The position numbers and the translations under genes were made by a program. A stretch of 64,000 nucleotides of DNA from Impatiens glandulifera (taxonomy: Eukaryota; Streptophyta; Magnoliopsida; Ericales; Balsaminaceae): NCBI RefSeq assembly GCF_907164915.1, contig NW_025919528.1, positions 39,022-103,021 on the forward strand, given 5' to 3'. The notes beneath the pieces were generated by a model, which was given only the letters and a program-made list of their open reading frames with translations, had not been told where the DNA came from and did not search any database. Below, piece by piece: positions 33,213 to 45,369 of this stretch. The stretch's first letter is position 1. Each line of letters begins with the position of its first letter.

Positions 33213-35264
33213 TTATCAAGAAAGCTTTCGACTCTGTTAGATGAGAATCCATTCGAGACTTTCTGGTTGTATCTGCTTTTCCTATGATTTTTATTGATTG
33301 GATTATGTAGTGCGTTTGATCATCCTGCTTTATTGTTAGTGTCAATGGAGTCCATGGAGGCTATTTCAAAGGTGAAAACGGGGTAAGGCAAGGGGACCCC
33401 CTCTCTTCTTACCTTTTCGTAGCTATCATGGCGATCTTTGAGAGCATCTTCGCGTTGTTCCGAAAGAATCGTTCATACATCTTTCACCCATTCTGTGAGG
33501 TAGAGGAGGTAACCTATTTATGATTTGCTGACGATATGTTCATTCTAGCGCACACAGACATTGATTCCATTAAAACTATTAGGGCTGCACTAACGTTTTT
33601 TCTGAGGTTATAGGTTTAACTATTAATGAAAGCAAAAGTGTGGCATTTTATGGAGGCGTAAATAACGAAACGAAGCAGGACATCATCAACATCATGGGCA
33701 TCAAGGAAGGAAGTTTCCCGTAAGGTATTTAGGAATTCCGTTAACCGCGAAGCAGATCGAGATCTCACACTATAAGTCGTTGATTGAAAAGGTAAAAAAC
33801 ACAATATCTGGTTGGGCAGCGAAAAAACTTTCTTATGCAGGGAGGATCGAACTTATCAAAACAGTGGTCATGGGCATAGTTGGATATTGGGCGCAACAAA
33901 TGGTCATTCCGAAGAAGGTAATGAAGGAGCTTGATACAATTATGAGGAACTTTATTTAGAGAAGTAGCGGAAGAGGATGAAAAAAAGTCAAATGGACCGC
34001 TCTCTGCAAACCGAAGGACGAGGGAGGCATAGGCTCGAAGAACTATATCGAGTGGAACAAGACTCTCACCTTCAAGCATCTGTGGGCTTTAGAGCGCAAT
34101 CAGGAGTCACTATGGATCAAATGGGTGCATACGAGGTTTATGAAATACGAAACAAGCATCTAGACCTGCAAAATTCATGAAGGTATGAGTTGATCTCTAA
34201 AAATGATTCTTAAACTAAGAAGCGATATTGCAGATCTTTATGATATATAGGGGACGGAAAATGTACTTTATTCTGGCACGACCCCTGGTTCGAAAACCAA
34301 CCTATCATTCACAAGGAGGAGTTTCAAAATACCCGCATCAGAAGGGACTGCACAGAAGCGAAAATCAGAGACGTTAAAGATGGAAATTGGAACTCACTCC
34401 TGAGAAGAAATCCAGAAGGATAGAGGATACTTGATCATATAAGTAACATACAACTACACGACAGACCGGATATTCATGAATGGAAAGCTGAGGACAATGG
34501 GAAGCTGGTATCGAAGAAAAATATGGGAGTTAACTCGGAAAAGAGCACAGAAAGTAGAATGGGCTCCTCTTGTATGGTCAAGAAAGATTATCCCTAGACA
34601 CCAGTTCATCCTATGGCTCGCCTTCTGGGAAAGATTCAACACTCGTGATCGTATCAGTAAGTATATGAGCATCCCGGACACGAACTGTCTTCTATGTAGA
34701 GGAAATGAAGAAACCATAGATCACTTATTCGGGAGCTGCTGTATTGCTTCAGAGCTTTGGGACATATTTTATAAAAGCCTAGAGCTGATCAGTTTCTCGA
34801 GCGAATGGAATGAAATCAAAGATGCAGCACTACTCAAAGCCAAGGGAAATAGATTTGCAACAAGCGTGTTCAAGTGCGGCTTTAGAGTAGTGGTGTATAA
34901 CATTTGGAAAGAACGGAATACAAGAGTATATGACAGAACTCGCAGGAGCATTAAAGAGTTATGGAAAGATATTATATCGGATTGCAGCGCCCTCGCGGGA
35001 ACGTTGACAAGAATTCCAAGCACGAAGTAGAACTAGAATATCTGTAGGAACTGGAATTTACCGTTTTTTAAACTCACTAGAATTGAAAGCATTGTAATCA
35101 GATATTTCATTTACGTTTTAGCGTTTTAGCTTTTACTCAGAATGTTACGACTTCAAAATCATTCTAGGCCTGTCTAGAATGATCTCTTAAACTCGTGGTT
35201 TTTTTTCCCCATTTTTGGGAATTTCTAATGAAATGACGCTAAGTCGTTTTTCCCCAAAAAAAAA
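33213..35264 (+). mobile_element. 5'-truncated L1-type LINE (LINE1)
   Basis: It starts within the RT domain (IKKAFDSVR) and ends with the family's 3' end ATGACGCTAAGTCGTTTTTC then CCCAAAAAAAAA. Readable parts include the ENGVRQGDPLSSYLF motif, the FADD catalytic box (preceded by a TGA) and the C-terminal zinc-binding segment (34476-35030) with CLLCRGNEETIDHLFGSC (zf-RVT). There are several stops and frameshifts. Closest relatives are the LINEs at 39494-44035 and 57418-60090. I saw no clear TSD. Confidence 0.85.
34476..35030 (+). pseudogene. LINE1 ORF2 C-terminal segment (zf-RVT)
   Basis: A 184-codon open frame covering the end of the LINE ORF2: WAPLVWSRKIIPRHQFILWL, then the zinc-binding C-x2-C-x8-H-x4-C in CLLCRGNEETIDHLFGSC, then VVYNIWKERNTRVYDRTRRS. 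This region follows the reverse transcriptase and is typical of plant L1 elements. Upstream RT parts are broken by stops, so this is a remnant. Confidence 0.8.
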
Positions 35265-35321
35265 TAATCTACAAATTAAATGTATAAAACAATAAAATTT
35301 TAAAATTGTCAAAAAAATTAA

Positions 35322-35591
35322 AGTAGAGACTGTCGTTCTAATGGGCACAGAGGAGTAAACGCGAGCCCTTTTCCGAGTTTATCCAAGCCTAGAACTGAAA
35401 CACAATCTCTAAAAGGTGTTAATTACGCAAAATATTCTCCTAATTTTAGAAAAAATAGGTGACGACTCTATAATCCAAAAGTTAATTCCGGACTCATTTA
35501 AAATATTTTTTAAATCAAACTCGAGAATAAAAAGAGTATTAAATTTTAAAAATAAATAAAGTAGAGAGATGAGTGATTTCAAGGCGTTACA
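35322..35591 (+). repeat. Gypsy LTR end module (isolated)
   Basis: Contains AGTAGAGACTGTCGTT, GCGAGCCCTTTTCCGAG, AATAGGTGACGACTCTA and the terminal GGCGTTACA, the same module order as at 20046-20327 and 20760-21063. No LTR 5' end or PBS is visible. Confidence 0.45.
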
Positions 35592-35751
35592 AATACCTTT
35601 AAGGGACTAAAGTTTTATTTAATTCATGCTTTGGAGTCTCCTTAATGCTGTGTTAAAGAGTTTTATTTTGGGACTTAGAATTGTAAACTATATTTTTAAG
35701 ATTTAATTTTTACTACAACTCAATTTTGCGTGTTTTTATGACAAATATATA

Positions 35752-36298
35752 TGGTTAATTTTGAAAGTGTTCGGATGACCGGGTCGAGAGTTATGGTTAA
35801 TTTGGATATATATGTTAGAGTAAATGGATACTTGGGTCGGATTCTGGATTGATCTGCCCATAAACTTAAAACGGTTAAAAAAAATTAAAAAATACAATAT
35901 ATATGTTTCGATCTCGCAACATAACAAAACAATAACAAATTTTTAACCAACTAAGCTAATAAAACTTTATATTTTAAATTCAACACTAAATTTGATGAAC
36001 GCGAGACATTTTTAACTAACTATATATATATATAATGATGCTTAATTTTGAAAGTGTCCGGATTTCCGGGTCAAGAGCTGTGATTAATTTGTATATATAT
36101 GTGTGAGTAAATTGATATTTGAGTCGGATTCTAAGTTGACTCGCCCATTAATTTAAAACGGTTAAAAATAAAATTAAAAATTCTATAGGTATGTTTCGAA
36201 CTCGCAATCTAACAAAAACAAGTACAACTCTTTAACCAACTAGTTTAATAACACATTATATTTTAAATTCAACATCAAATTTGATGAACGCGGGACGT
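35752..36298 (-). repeat. Two tandem tRNA-related SINE-like units
   Basis: Units 35752-36008 and 36041-36298 align over about 257 bp. Read on the minus strand each has an A-box-like AGCTTAGTTGGTTAAA / AACTAGTTGGTTAAAG and a B-box-like GCGAG(A/T)TCGAAAC about 35 bases downstream. This is the internal Pol III promoter pattern of tRNA genes and SINEs. In unit 2 the B box GAGTTCGAAAC is canonical. I saw no oligo(A) tail. Confidence 0.5.
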
Positions 36299-37556
36299 TG
36301 TAACAATATATCAGCTAAGCACTCAGACCCTCTTTCCCTTTCATCTCCGCTTGTCCATCTCCTCTTTGTTTAATGCTCCTTAACACCATTGGAAAAATAT
36401 CTTACGGAAAAATCCAGTTGCTGGTCTCAAAAGACAAACAATGATGGAGACGCGAGGATCACGAGGCCCACGAGGAAACAGTTAGATAAAAAGATCGAGT
36501 GAGGGAGAAAAAGGAAGGAAAGTTTTTTTTGGAGAGAGAAAAGGAAGAGCGGCCATTGTTGATATTCTTGAAGCTTTTGCTGCTTTTCTTAGTTTTGGAG
36601 TTGGAGATCTCCATTGTAAGTGGTATAAATTGCAAATTGTTTTGAAACAATTTGCAAACTATATAAGCCCCCAAATCACTTTCATTCTTAATGTAGCTTT
36701 ACATGATTAGGATCATTCAGATGAATTAGAAAATAAAAGATTTCAAATTTTCTTTACAAGATGGTTCTACATGTTTCAGTTTTTGGTATTGGTCTAAGTT
36801 ATTGCTGACTTGTTATGACTATGGTAAATGAGTTATTTTATAGTATTTTAGGAATGACCGTGCTAAAGAAAAATTTCCAAATTTCTGCTTTTAATGTTTA
36901 GTTTATTTAAAATTCTTAAGTTTTATGTTAATGATTGCATTGTATTTAAGATAAGATTGGAAAGCTGTTATTTTTGCATTGTAGGCAAGAAAGAAAAAAA
37001 AAAAAGTAAAATCTTGAATGGTCAAGTGAATAACTGCAGACTAATTAACTCTCAGAAGAAAAAAAATATAGCGGTGGAATTCAAAGAAAGAACCTATTGT
37101 CCATCCTCACATTTACATTTCCAGTGCACTATTATTTTATTAACTATTATTTTATTAAATACATGTATATGTCTATATATTATATGAGCACTTCCTCTAT
37201 TTCAAAGAAAAAATACAAAATGAATACACCAACAAAGGATTTGAACTCGTTTGATTCTCTAAATATATTAATCCCAGAACATCTACGCTAAGAGCGTTTA
37301 TGTTTTCAACCCGAAATCCCTTCCTTGTTAATCCCGCTCCTGAAACTTGCTCAACTTTCTTAGATGCACCTGCCCGAACTAACTCGCCGTTAAAGTTTCT
37401 CGCCAACTCTTTGACCACCTGGCTTAAAGCCAGATTGATTTGCTAGCTCCATTTGGTTATTTTTTCTTCTTCTTATTTTTTTTAATATTAAACGGCCTTA
37501 TTTAAATTTAAAAATTCAAAAAAAAAAAAATTCAGAAAACATTATTTTACAAAAAC

Positions 37557-37559
<3 letters not shown>
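36299..37559. other. Region with no confident gene
   Basis: AT-rich. A CT/GA-rich stretch (36310-36600) looks like a 5' UTR but has no long frame. On the minus strand, 37197-37418 reads VKELARNFNGELVRAGASKK through GLTRKGFRVENIN with a GTG start. I do not recognise it and cannot support it as a gene. Confidence 0.3.

Positions 37560-37622
<63 letters not shown>
37560..37622. repeat. (TA)n microsatellite
   Basis: About 31 TA units. Confidence 0.95.
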
Positions 37623-37625
<3 letters not shown>

Positions 37626-38227
37626 AAATTACAAAATGATTTCTAATAAAAAAAAATATATACCTAAGCAGGTTTGTTTGAATTCTGTTTATACTAACTT
37701 TGATTAACTAAAAATATTAAAATATTCATATTTTATTTTTTTATTAATTTTAAATAAAAAAAATATATTTTAGTAATTAAACGAATTAAAAACTCAAATA
37801 ATTTACATTTTTTAGCAAACAAGATTTGTTAGACAAAATAAAATAAAAAATCTCAAATAATCAAATATCAAACAAGCTTTAAGTCTTGAACATCTTATTT
37901 AAATATTTTATTTAACAATTATTCCATTGAGATTTGTTTTGATAAGAATATGCTAACTACATATTTCTACAATCAAAATGCATTAAACATTAAAGTCGCG
38001 ACAATAGTAATATGTAATAATATATTAAGCCTTACAAACCATTGATTCGCCAAAGGTTAAATCAATATAGTAAGAAGAGTTCAGCAATTCCATGTATACT
38101 AATGTTTCATTTTATCCTTTTAGGATTGTGGCCAACATTCCCGGAAGTACCAATTCTGGTCAAGGTGCGTTAATTTCGTGTTGTGTAACCTTAAAATGTA
38201 ATTAGCTAACTAAGCATTGTATACCAG
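37623..38227. other. AT-rich non-coding DNA
   Basis: No gene, repeat or site recognised. Confidence 0.4.
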
Positions 38228-38290
38228 GCGGGAAGATTCAAACTCATAACCTTACAAATATGAATTCTTGCACTCACCTACTGAAATATG
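38228..38290 (-). repeat. Possible tRNA-related (SINE-like) fragment
   Basis: On the minus strand TTCAGTAGGTGAGTGCAAG (A-box-like) is followed about 20 bases later by ATGAGTTTGAATCTTCCCGC (B-box-like, core GTTTGAATC). Order and spacing fit a tRNA-derived sequence. No tail or TSD seen. Confidence 0.35.
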
Positions 38291-38636
38291 AGTAAACTAA
38301 AAACGCAGAAAAAAGATAGTTCCATACATGGAGCCATGCCCAGCTGTTGGAATTCACCGTTATATTCTAATACTATTTAGTCAGTCCAAATATGTTGACC
38401 AAACTATTGAGAAGCCAAATATCATAACCAGGGCCAACTTCAACACTAGAGCTTTCTCTCATCACCTATGCTTGGGGTTCCGGTTGTAATTGTTTACTTC
38501 AAAGCACAAAAGGAACCCATCAACCAATGAAATGTCTAAGTTATTTCATCTTATCCTTGAATAAATATATATATTATCATGCATGAACCTAATTACTATA
38601 TAAAGACATATCTCTCTATCTATCTATGATCGATCT

Positions 38637-38744
38637 ATCAATCTATCTATACATTTCCTTTTTTTTATCTTTTTATCAGTTTTATGATATCTATCAATCT
38701 ATCTATACATTTCCTTTTTTTATCTTTTTATCAGTTTTATGATG
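38637..38744. repeat. Tandem duplication of about 56 bp
   Basis: ATCAATCTATCTATACATTT followed by a T-rich stretch and CAGTTTTATGAT occurs twice in direct succession. It follows a TCTA microsatellite. Confidence 0.85.
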
Positions 38745-39032
38745 TGCTCACTTATTGGTAGAATGTAGTGCTCTTTCTATTATTCACTTTTCTTTTTCAA
38801 CATTCCATATATAATATACCATATTTACCTTTTTTTTTTTTTAATTATCAAACTATTTGATTAATCAATATTAATTACACAGTAAATAATATTCAAGAAA
38901 AATGTATAAAAAGTAAACATTATAAAAATTAGAAACAAAAGGAAGGCTTAATCAAACATGAATTTGAATTTATTTATTTTTTTCTTTTTGTGTTGTGTTT
39001 ACACAATAACCTACCTTTTCTTATCCACGCAG

Positions 39033-39172
39033 TAACTAACCAGCCAAAATGAAAGAAATGGTGAAGATGATGATAAAGAGACAAATATGGAAGAAGAGTT
39101 TGATATGGGTTTGACATACCTTGAGATGATATTTCCAGGTATATCAGAAGAATCATTGGCAGAGAACTTTTT
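39033..39172 (+). pseudogene. Orphan exon-like fragment
   Basis: The 140-base stretch is preceded by a good acceptor (TTCTTATCCACGCAG) and followed by a strong donor (GTAAGT). In one frame it reads NERNGEDDDKETNMEEEFDM then GLTYLEMIFPGISEESLAEN. The LEMIFPGISEESL pattern is reminiscent of a CUE-type motif, but that is only a resemblance. A TAA lies at the very start of the same frame. No neighbouring exons were found. Confidence 0.3.
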
Positions 39173-39660
39173 GTAAGTGGATCATTAACGGGTAATCAAG
39201 CAAGATAGCATTCTATTATGAAAGTGGATCACTGATTCTTAAATCTTATGTAAGACAGTTCAAGAGGCAATTGGCGGGCATCTTATTCTTTCTGTAATTC
39301 ATTCTTTTGGTTGTTCGGCTAATATAGTAATGGGTAAATCTTATAATATCTTAGTTTACAATTACATTCCTAATCTGTTACATAATTTATTAGCCACTAG
39401 AATTAGTCAAATAAATCCAAAATTAACTGAGCATGTTATATACAAATTTTACCCATTTCTTTGATCTCTATCTATTGCTAGTTAGGTACTTATGCTTTTT
39501 TTTTTGGAAAAACGACTTAGCGTCATTTCATTAAAAATTCCCAAAAATGGGAAAAAAAACCACGAGTTTAAGAGATCATTCTAGACAAAGCTAGAATGAT
39601 TTGAAGTCGTAACATTGTGAGTAAAAGCTAAAAAGCTAAAAACGTAAATGAATTATCTGA

Positions 39661-42600
39661 TTACAATGCTTTCAATTCTAATGAGTTTAAAATCGGTAAA
39701 TTCCAGTTCCTACAGATATTCCAGTTCTGCTCCGTGCTTGGAACTCTTGTCCACGTTCCCGTGAGGGCGCTGCAATCCGATACAATATCTTTCCATAACT
39801 CTTGAACGCTCCTGTGGGTTCTGTCATATACCCTTGCATTCCGTTCTTGCCAAATGTTATACACCACTGCTCCAAAGCCGCACTTGAACACGCTTGTTGC
39901 AAATCTATTTCCCTTGGTTTTGAGTAATGCTGCATCTTTGATTTCATTCCATTCGCTCGGGAAACTGATCAGCTTCAGACTTTTATAGAATCTGTCACAA
40001 ATCTCTGAAGCAATATAGCAACTCCCGAATAGGTGATCTATGGTTTCTTCATTTCCTCTACATAGAAGACAGTTCGTGTCTGGGATGCTCATATATACTT
40101 GCTGATACGATCACGAGTGTTAAGTCTTTCCCAGAAGGCGAGCCATAGGATAAACTGGTGTCTAGGGATAATCTTCGTTGACCATACAAGAGGAGCCCAT
40201 TCTACTTTCTATGCTTTTTCCCGGGTTACCTCCCATATTTTCTTCAATACCAGCTTCCCATTGTCCTCAGCTTTCCATTCATTAATATCCGATCTGTCGT
40301 GTAGTTGTATGTTACTTATATCATCAAGTATCCTCTGTCCTTCTGGATTTCCTCTAAGGAGTAAGTCCCAATTTCTGTCTTTAATGTCTCTGATTTTCGC
40401 TTATGTGCAGTCCCTTCTGATGCGAGTATTTGGAAACTCCTCCTTGTGGATGATAGGCTGATTTTCGAACCAGGAGTTGTGCCAGAATAGAGTGCCTTTC
40501 CCGTCCCCTAGCCGGATGTCATAAAGATCTGCAATATCGCTTCTTAGTTTAAGAATCTTTTTTAGAGACCAACTCACACCTTCATGAATTTTGTAGGTCC
40601 AGATGATGGTTTCGTATTTCATAAACCTCGTATGCACCCATTTGATCCATAGTGACTCCTGATTGCGCTCTAAAGCCCACAAATGCTTGAAGGTGAGAGT
40701 CTTGTTCCACTCGATACAGTTCTTCAAGCCGATGCCTCCCTCGTCCTTCGGTTTGCAAAGAGCGGTCCATTTGACTTTTTTTCCTCCTCTTCCGCTACTG
40801 ACCTAGATAAAGTTCGTCATCAGTGTATCGGGCTCCTTCATTACCTTCTTCAGAATGACCATTTGCTACGCCCAGTAGCCAACTATGCCCATGACCACTG
40901 TTTTGATAAGTTCAATCCTCCCTGCATAAGAAAGTTTTTTCGCTGTCCAGCCAGATATCGTGTTTTTTACCTTTTCAATCAGCGGCTTGCAGTGTGAGAT
41001 CTCGATTTTCTTCGCGGTTAACGGAATTCCTATGTACCTTACGGGAGAACTTCGTTCCTTAATGCCCATGATGTTGAAGATGTCCTGCTTCGTTTCGTCA
41101 TTTACGCCTCCATAAAATGCCACACTTTTGCTTTCATTTATAGTTAAACCTGTAACCTCAGAAAAGATCGTTAGTGCAAACCTAATAGTTTTAATGGAAT
41201 CAATGTCTGCGTGCACTAGAATGAACAAATCGTTAGCAAAGCATAAATGGGTTACCTCCTCTACCTCACAGAATGGGTGAAAGATGTATGGACAATTCTT
41301 TTAGAACATCGCGAAGATGCTCTCAAAGATCGCCATGATAGCTACGAAAAGGTAAGAAGAGAGGGGGTCCCCTTGCCTTACCCCGTTTTCACCCTTGAAA
41401 TAGCCTCCTTGGACTCCATTGATACTAACAACAAAGCAGGATGATGAAACGCACTGCATAATCCAATCAATAAAAATCATAAGAAAAGCATAAACAACCA
41501 GAAAGTCTCGAATGGCTTCCCATCTAACAGAGTCGAAAGCTTTCTTGATATCTATTTTGAAATCCACTCTCGGGGATATTTTCTTATTCCCGTAGCCTTT
41601 TAAAAGGCTCTGCATGAGAAGAATATTATGAGAGATTGTCCTACTAGGGAAGAATGCAAATTGGTTAAGATTTATAATTTTTCCTATGACATTTTTAAAT
41701 CGTTTAGAAATGATTTTTGAAATTATTTTATAAATCACATTGCAGTAGGAAATTGGTCTGAAATCTTATACTTTCTCGGGTACCGCAGTTTTGGGGATCA
41801 AGGTTAAGACCGATGTATTCCATTGCTTTAACATCTTCATGTTATTAAAAAACTCCAGAACCCCATCAGTAACGTCTTTACCCACAACTGACCAATTGTC
41901 TTTGAAGAATTGTGCATTAAACCCATCAGGACCCGGACTTTTATTCCCATCAATACAAAATAAAGCTTCTTTAACCTCAACCCTCGTGACCATCCTATCA
42001 ACTCGCGACTATCTTCTGCAGAAATTTTCCTATTAATAATCTGATATAAGGTATTCAGGTGACTTGATGCTGCTTTCTTGTACCCATAAGCTGCTTATAG
42101 AAATTGATAGCCAAATTTTGTACACCCTTTTGACCCTAAATATATTTACCATCATCATTCTTCAGTCTGTATACATTGTTTCTCATGTTTCTAGCCTTGC
42201 ATTTTCTATATAAGAAAGTTGTGTTTTTGTCACCCAATAAGAGCCACCTCTGTCTTGATTTTTGTCTAATAAAATTCTCTTCAAGAAGACTCAGCTTCCT
42301 GAAACTTTCAAGCGCATCCCTTTCTGTTTCATTGAGTTGTTCATCATTATCATCCCTTAATAACCTTTTTTGAACATCTTCCAATTCTTTTCTAGCAGGC
42401 ATAACTCTATTGGAGATATTGCTGAACTTATTCTTGTCAAAGCTTTGGAGATGATTTTTCAAGAGTTTAAGCTTCTCAGAAACTCTGTACATTTTGGATC
42501 CCCTGACATCTGTAGACCATACGCTTTCGAGAATACCCTTGAATTTTTCGTTTTCCATCCAGAAATTGAAAATTTTAAAGGGCCTTTTGAACCTTTCTTC

Positions 42601-43302
42601 CTTTTTCCAGAACAATTTAATCGGGCAGTGATCAGATATACCCGGATTCAGAACATGAAGTTGACTTCTCGGAAATTGGTTAATCCAGTTCTCAATTACC
42701 AGAGATCTGTCAATTCTACTTCTTCTAATTTGCTCATTCCCTCTTGTAGAAGACCAAGTGAAGAAATTCCCAGAATTGGTAGGCTCGATACAACCCATAT
42801 CTCTGATACAATCATTAAAGTCAATCATATCCCGAGTTATTTCAGATTCTAGGCTACGATCAGATTCGTTTCTAGTTACGTTGTAATCACCAAGGACAGC
42901 ACAAGATTTATCACTACTGATCCAGTTTCTAAGACAATTCTAGAGGAGTCTTCTGTCAATGCTTGAGTTGATAGCATAAACAATAGCAAGATTAAACAAG
43001 ATTCCTGTGATTTTGTCTTTAACCTCCACCAGGATTGCTTAATCATTCAAAAAGAGAGCCCTGACCTCAACAAATTTTTTATCCCAAATAACCCAGATTC
43101 TGCTCGTTTTTTCATTTGGGTTGTGAATGATTTCCCAGCTGCTATTAATACACAACTTGCTAACCTTCTCAATGTTCCGACTTTTGACTTTTGTCTCAAG
43201 AATACCCATAATAATGATCTTCTGGTTCTCAATGATCCTCCTGATTTCTTTGCATTTCAGAGGGTCATTGAGTCCCCTTATGTTCCATGTCACTATATTC
43301 AT
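39661..43302 (-). pseudogene. LINE2 ORF2: APE endonuclease, reverse transcriptase, zf-RVT
   Basis: The ATG at 43302 starts MNIVTWNIRGLNDPLKCKEI, the usual plant L1 endonuclease N-terminus; ETK (about residue 37), GDYN and GISDHCPIKL are the active-site blocks, so nicking of target DNA is the expected role. RT follows: GNKSPGPDGFNAQFFKDNW, LIPKTAV, FKIDIKKAFDSVRWEA, NGVRQGDPLSSYLF. The catalytic FADD box is FAND (GAC to AAC at about 41230). The C-terminus has CLLCRGNEETIDHLFGSC. An in-frame TAA at 43039 and several further stops or frameshifts divide the frame. RT copies element RNA at the nicked target (target-primed reverse transcription). The Asp-to-Asn change alone should abolish activity. 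Confidence 0.9.
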
Positions 43303-43343
43303 GAATGGATATAAGTGTTGGGTTCCTGACTTTCTAGACTGTC

Positions 43344-44024
43344 CTAGACCTCTTCATCAGGGAAATCGTAAGCATCACTTGTCTCGCTATCCTCAATGGC
43401 TACAGCTTGATTACATGAAATACTATTCACATTGAGTGGGGGTTGTCTCACATAGATCTCATCTTCTCCCGTTATAAAGTCGGTGGCTTCTGGATCCAGG
43501 ATCTTTCTGATTTGTTTTCGCTTTTCAGTTTGTTCTTCTTTAGTAGTACTTTTCTGACTTTGAACCTCTTCACTACTGGATTCATGTCTGTTATCGGTAT
43601 TAATTCTCCCTACTTCAGAACCAAGGCTCACTAACTTATTCAAGACCAAATTGTCTTCTTCTGCACTTGATCTGTTAATTTCACAAAACCCAAGATTTTC
43701 CTGTTCATTCTCAAGAGCTTCTTTATTGCTTGTTGGTTTTTCAATATTTTTTTGTCCAGGATTTTCTTGTTCATTATCTCGAAAGGTGGCTTTAAGCCCA
43801 TGGATCGGGTCATTTCGAATTCTGATGATATTGTTTTTTAAGTTCCTACTTGCATTCCTAGAATTGTGAAGAGTGAACTCACGACCTATTGGAGTGCCAT
43901 CAGACCCAATTTTGTTTGTTTCATATGGGCCAAGTATTCCCTGTCCCATAGATCTTTGAATTCCTGAAACTTTAGAACCAGAACATTTTTCATCAGGACC
44001 GATCCTTATGCTTAACTGATTCAC
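43344..44024 (-). pseudogene. LINE2 ORF1 C-terminal part
   Basis: A 226-codon open frame directly upstream of ORF2 on the same strand. It is rich in Asn, Glu and Ser (IGPDEKCSGSKVSG, NEQENPGQKNIEKP, SDAYDFPDEEV) and has no zinc knuckle. Plant L1 ORF1 proteins have an N-terminal DUF4283/CCHC portion and a disordered C-terminus. This looks like the disordered C-terminus, with the RNA-binding part lost by 5' truncation near 44036. The assignment rests mainly on position. Confidence 0.6.
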
Positions 44025-44191
44025 TTTTCGAATTAGGAATAAAAATGATTTATTTTCGTTTTATTGGTGTACTTTATGCAAGTGTTAAAGATTTAAAACT
44101 ACTATTGCTACTTGTTTTCTTAGTGACTACTAGAAAATTTTAATAGGTTATTAAGCTATAACATATATATTGATGCATTTGTTCAATTAAA

Positions 44192-44921
44192 ATTATTTAT
44201 ACAAACAACTACCGTCTATTGTATTTTCTACATTTGCTAAATTAAAAGCTAGTGAGTTGTTCAATTAAAATATGACAAACCGATCCTTGGGCTTAATATA
44301 GATGTTTAGCTAAAAAACCGAATCAACCTCACCCACAATTACCCTAATGCCTATTACTTTTAGACCCATCTCAAGGCTTCTTCGAGAGCAGCTTCTTCTG
44401 AAAATCTTTTGGGTTTAATAATCTAGTATCCTTATGGTTTCTGTACAAGTTAAACAACATTTTGTGCAGTAGAGTTTTAGGCTACACAAATGTTTGTGTC
44501 AAGTATTAATTGTTGTTGGCATTTCAAATCTCTTTGTCATGTTCAAATTATTTATACAAACAGCTACTGTTTATTGTATTTTCTAATTTTCTCAATTAAA
44601 AGCTAGTGAGTTGTTCATTTAAAATATGACAAACCGATCCTTTATGATTCATCAGATATAGGGCTGAATATAGATGTTTAGCTAAAAAACCGAATCAACC
44701 TCACCCACAATTACCCTAATGCCTATTACTATTAGACCCATCTCAAGGCTTCTTCGAGAGCATCTTCTTCTGAAAATCTTTTGGGTTTAATAATCTAGTA
44801 TACTTATGGTTTCTATATAAGTTAAACAACATTTTGTGCAGTAGAGTTTTAGGCTACACAAATGTTTGCATCAAGTATTAATTGTTGTTGGCATTTCAAA
44901 TCTCTTTGTCCGGTTCAAATT
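44192..44921. repeat. Tandem duplication, period about 356 bp
   Basis: ATTATTTATACAAACA... at 44192 recurs at 44548, and the two units remain nearly identical for over 350 bp (shared CAAGGCTTCTTCGAGAGCA, TTGTGCAGTAGAGTTTTAGG). The second unit has a small insertion (about 44645-44660). Non-coding. Confidence 0.9.
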
Positions 44922-45369
44922 TGGTTATTTGTAGCTGGAATATATTTGCTTATTGTAGTTTTGTCTATTTATTCACAAACTTGTGAAATGCAGACACATC
45001 ACTATGTTAAGATATCACTAGTTTATTTGACTTATTTGATTTAATATGTATAAATTGATTGTACAGATTGAGAGGGATTTTACCATCTATTGATTGTGAT
45101 TACATGTTTGAAGATTATTATATAATTCAAAAATAATTAACATATAGAGGTGTAAATTTGAAGATTATTATATCAATTCTATTCATACTTCTTTTATTTT
45201 TTAGCTTGATTGTCATATTTGAAATCAACAATTGATTTCTTACTATGTAGATTTATATTGATTATAGGTAGGAAGAGCTTGTTTTGGTGTTTATAAAATT
45301 CTTACAACTTTTTATAAAGGTATATAACAACTCTTATATTTCATACCAGGTTCAATGCTTGATCATAAA

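Larger units (their letters stand above)
39494..44035 (-). mobile_element. Nearly complete L1-type LINE (LINE2), minus strand
   Basis: Order on the minus strand: end of ORF1 (44024-43344), a 41-base gap, ORF2 with APE endonuclease, reverse transcriptase and zf-RVT (43302-39661), then a 3' UTR ending in the family tail and poly(A) (the T-run at 39494-39505 on plus). The 5' end is truncated within ORF1. It is about 4.5 kb and the most complete LINE in the window. Several stops and a catalytic Asp change make it inactive. Confidence 0.9.

Noticed and set aside
34454..34717. Antisense frames over the LINE copies (also at 39319-39507, 59283-59564)
   Set aside because: They are shadows of LINE ORF2 on the opposite strand.
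37197..37418. 73-codon minus frame
   Set aside because: It begins with GTG, has no recognisable domain, and no splice or promoter context supports it.
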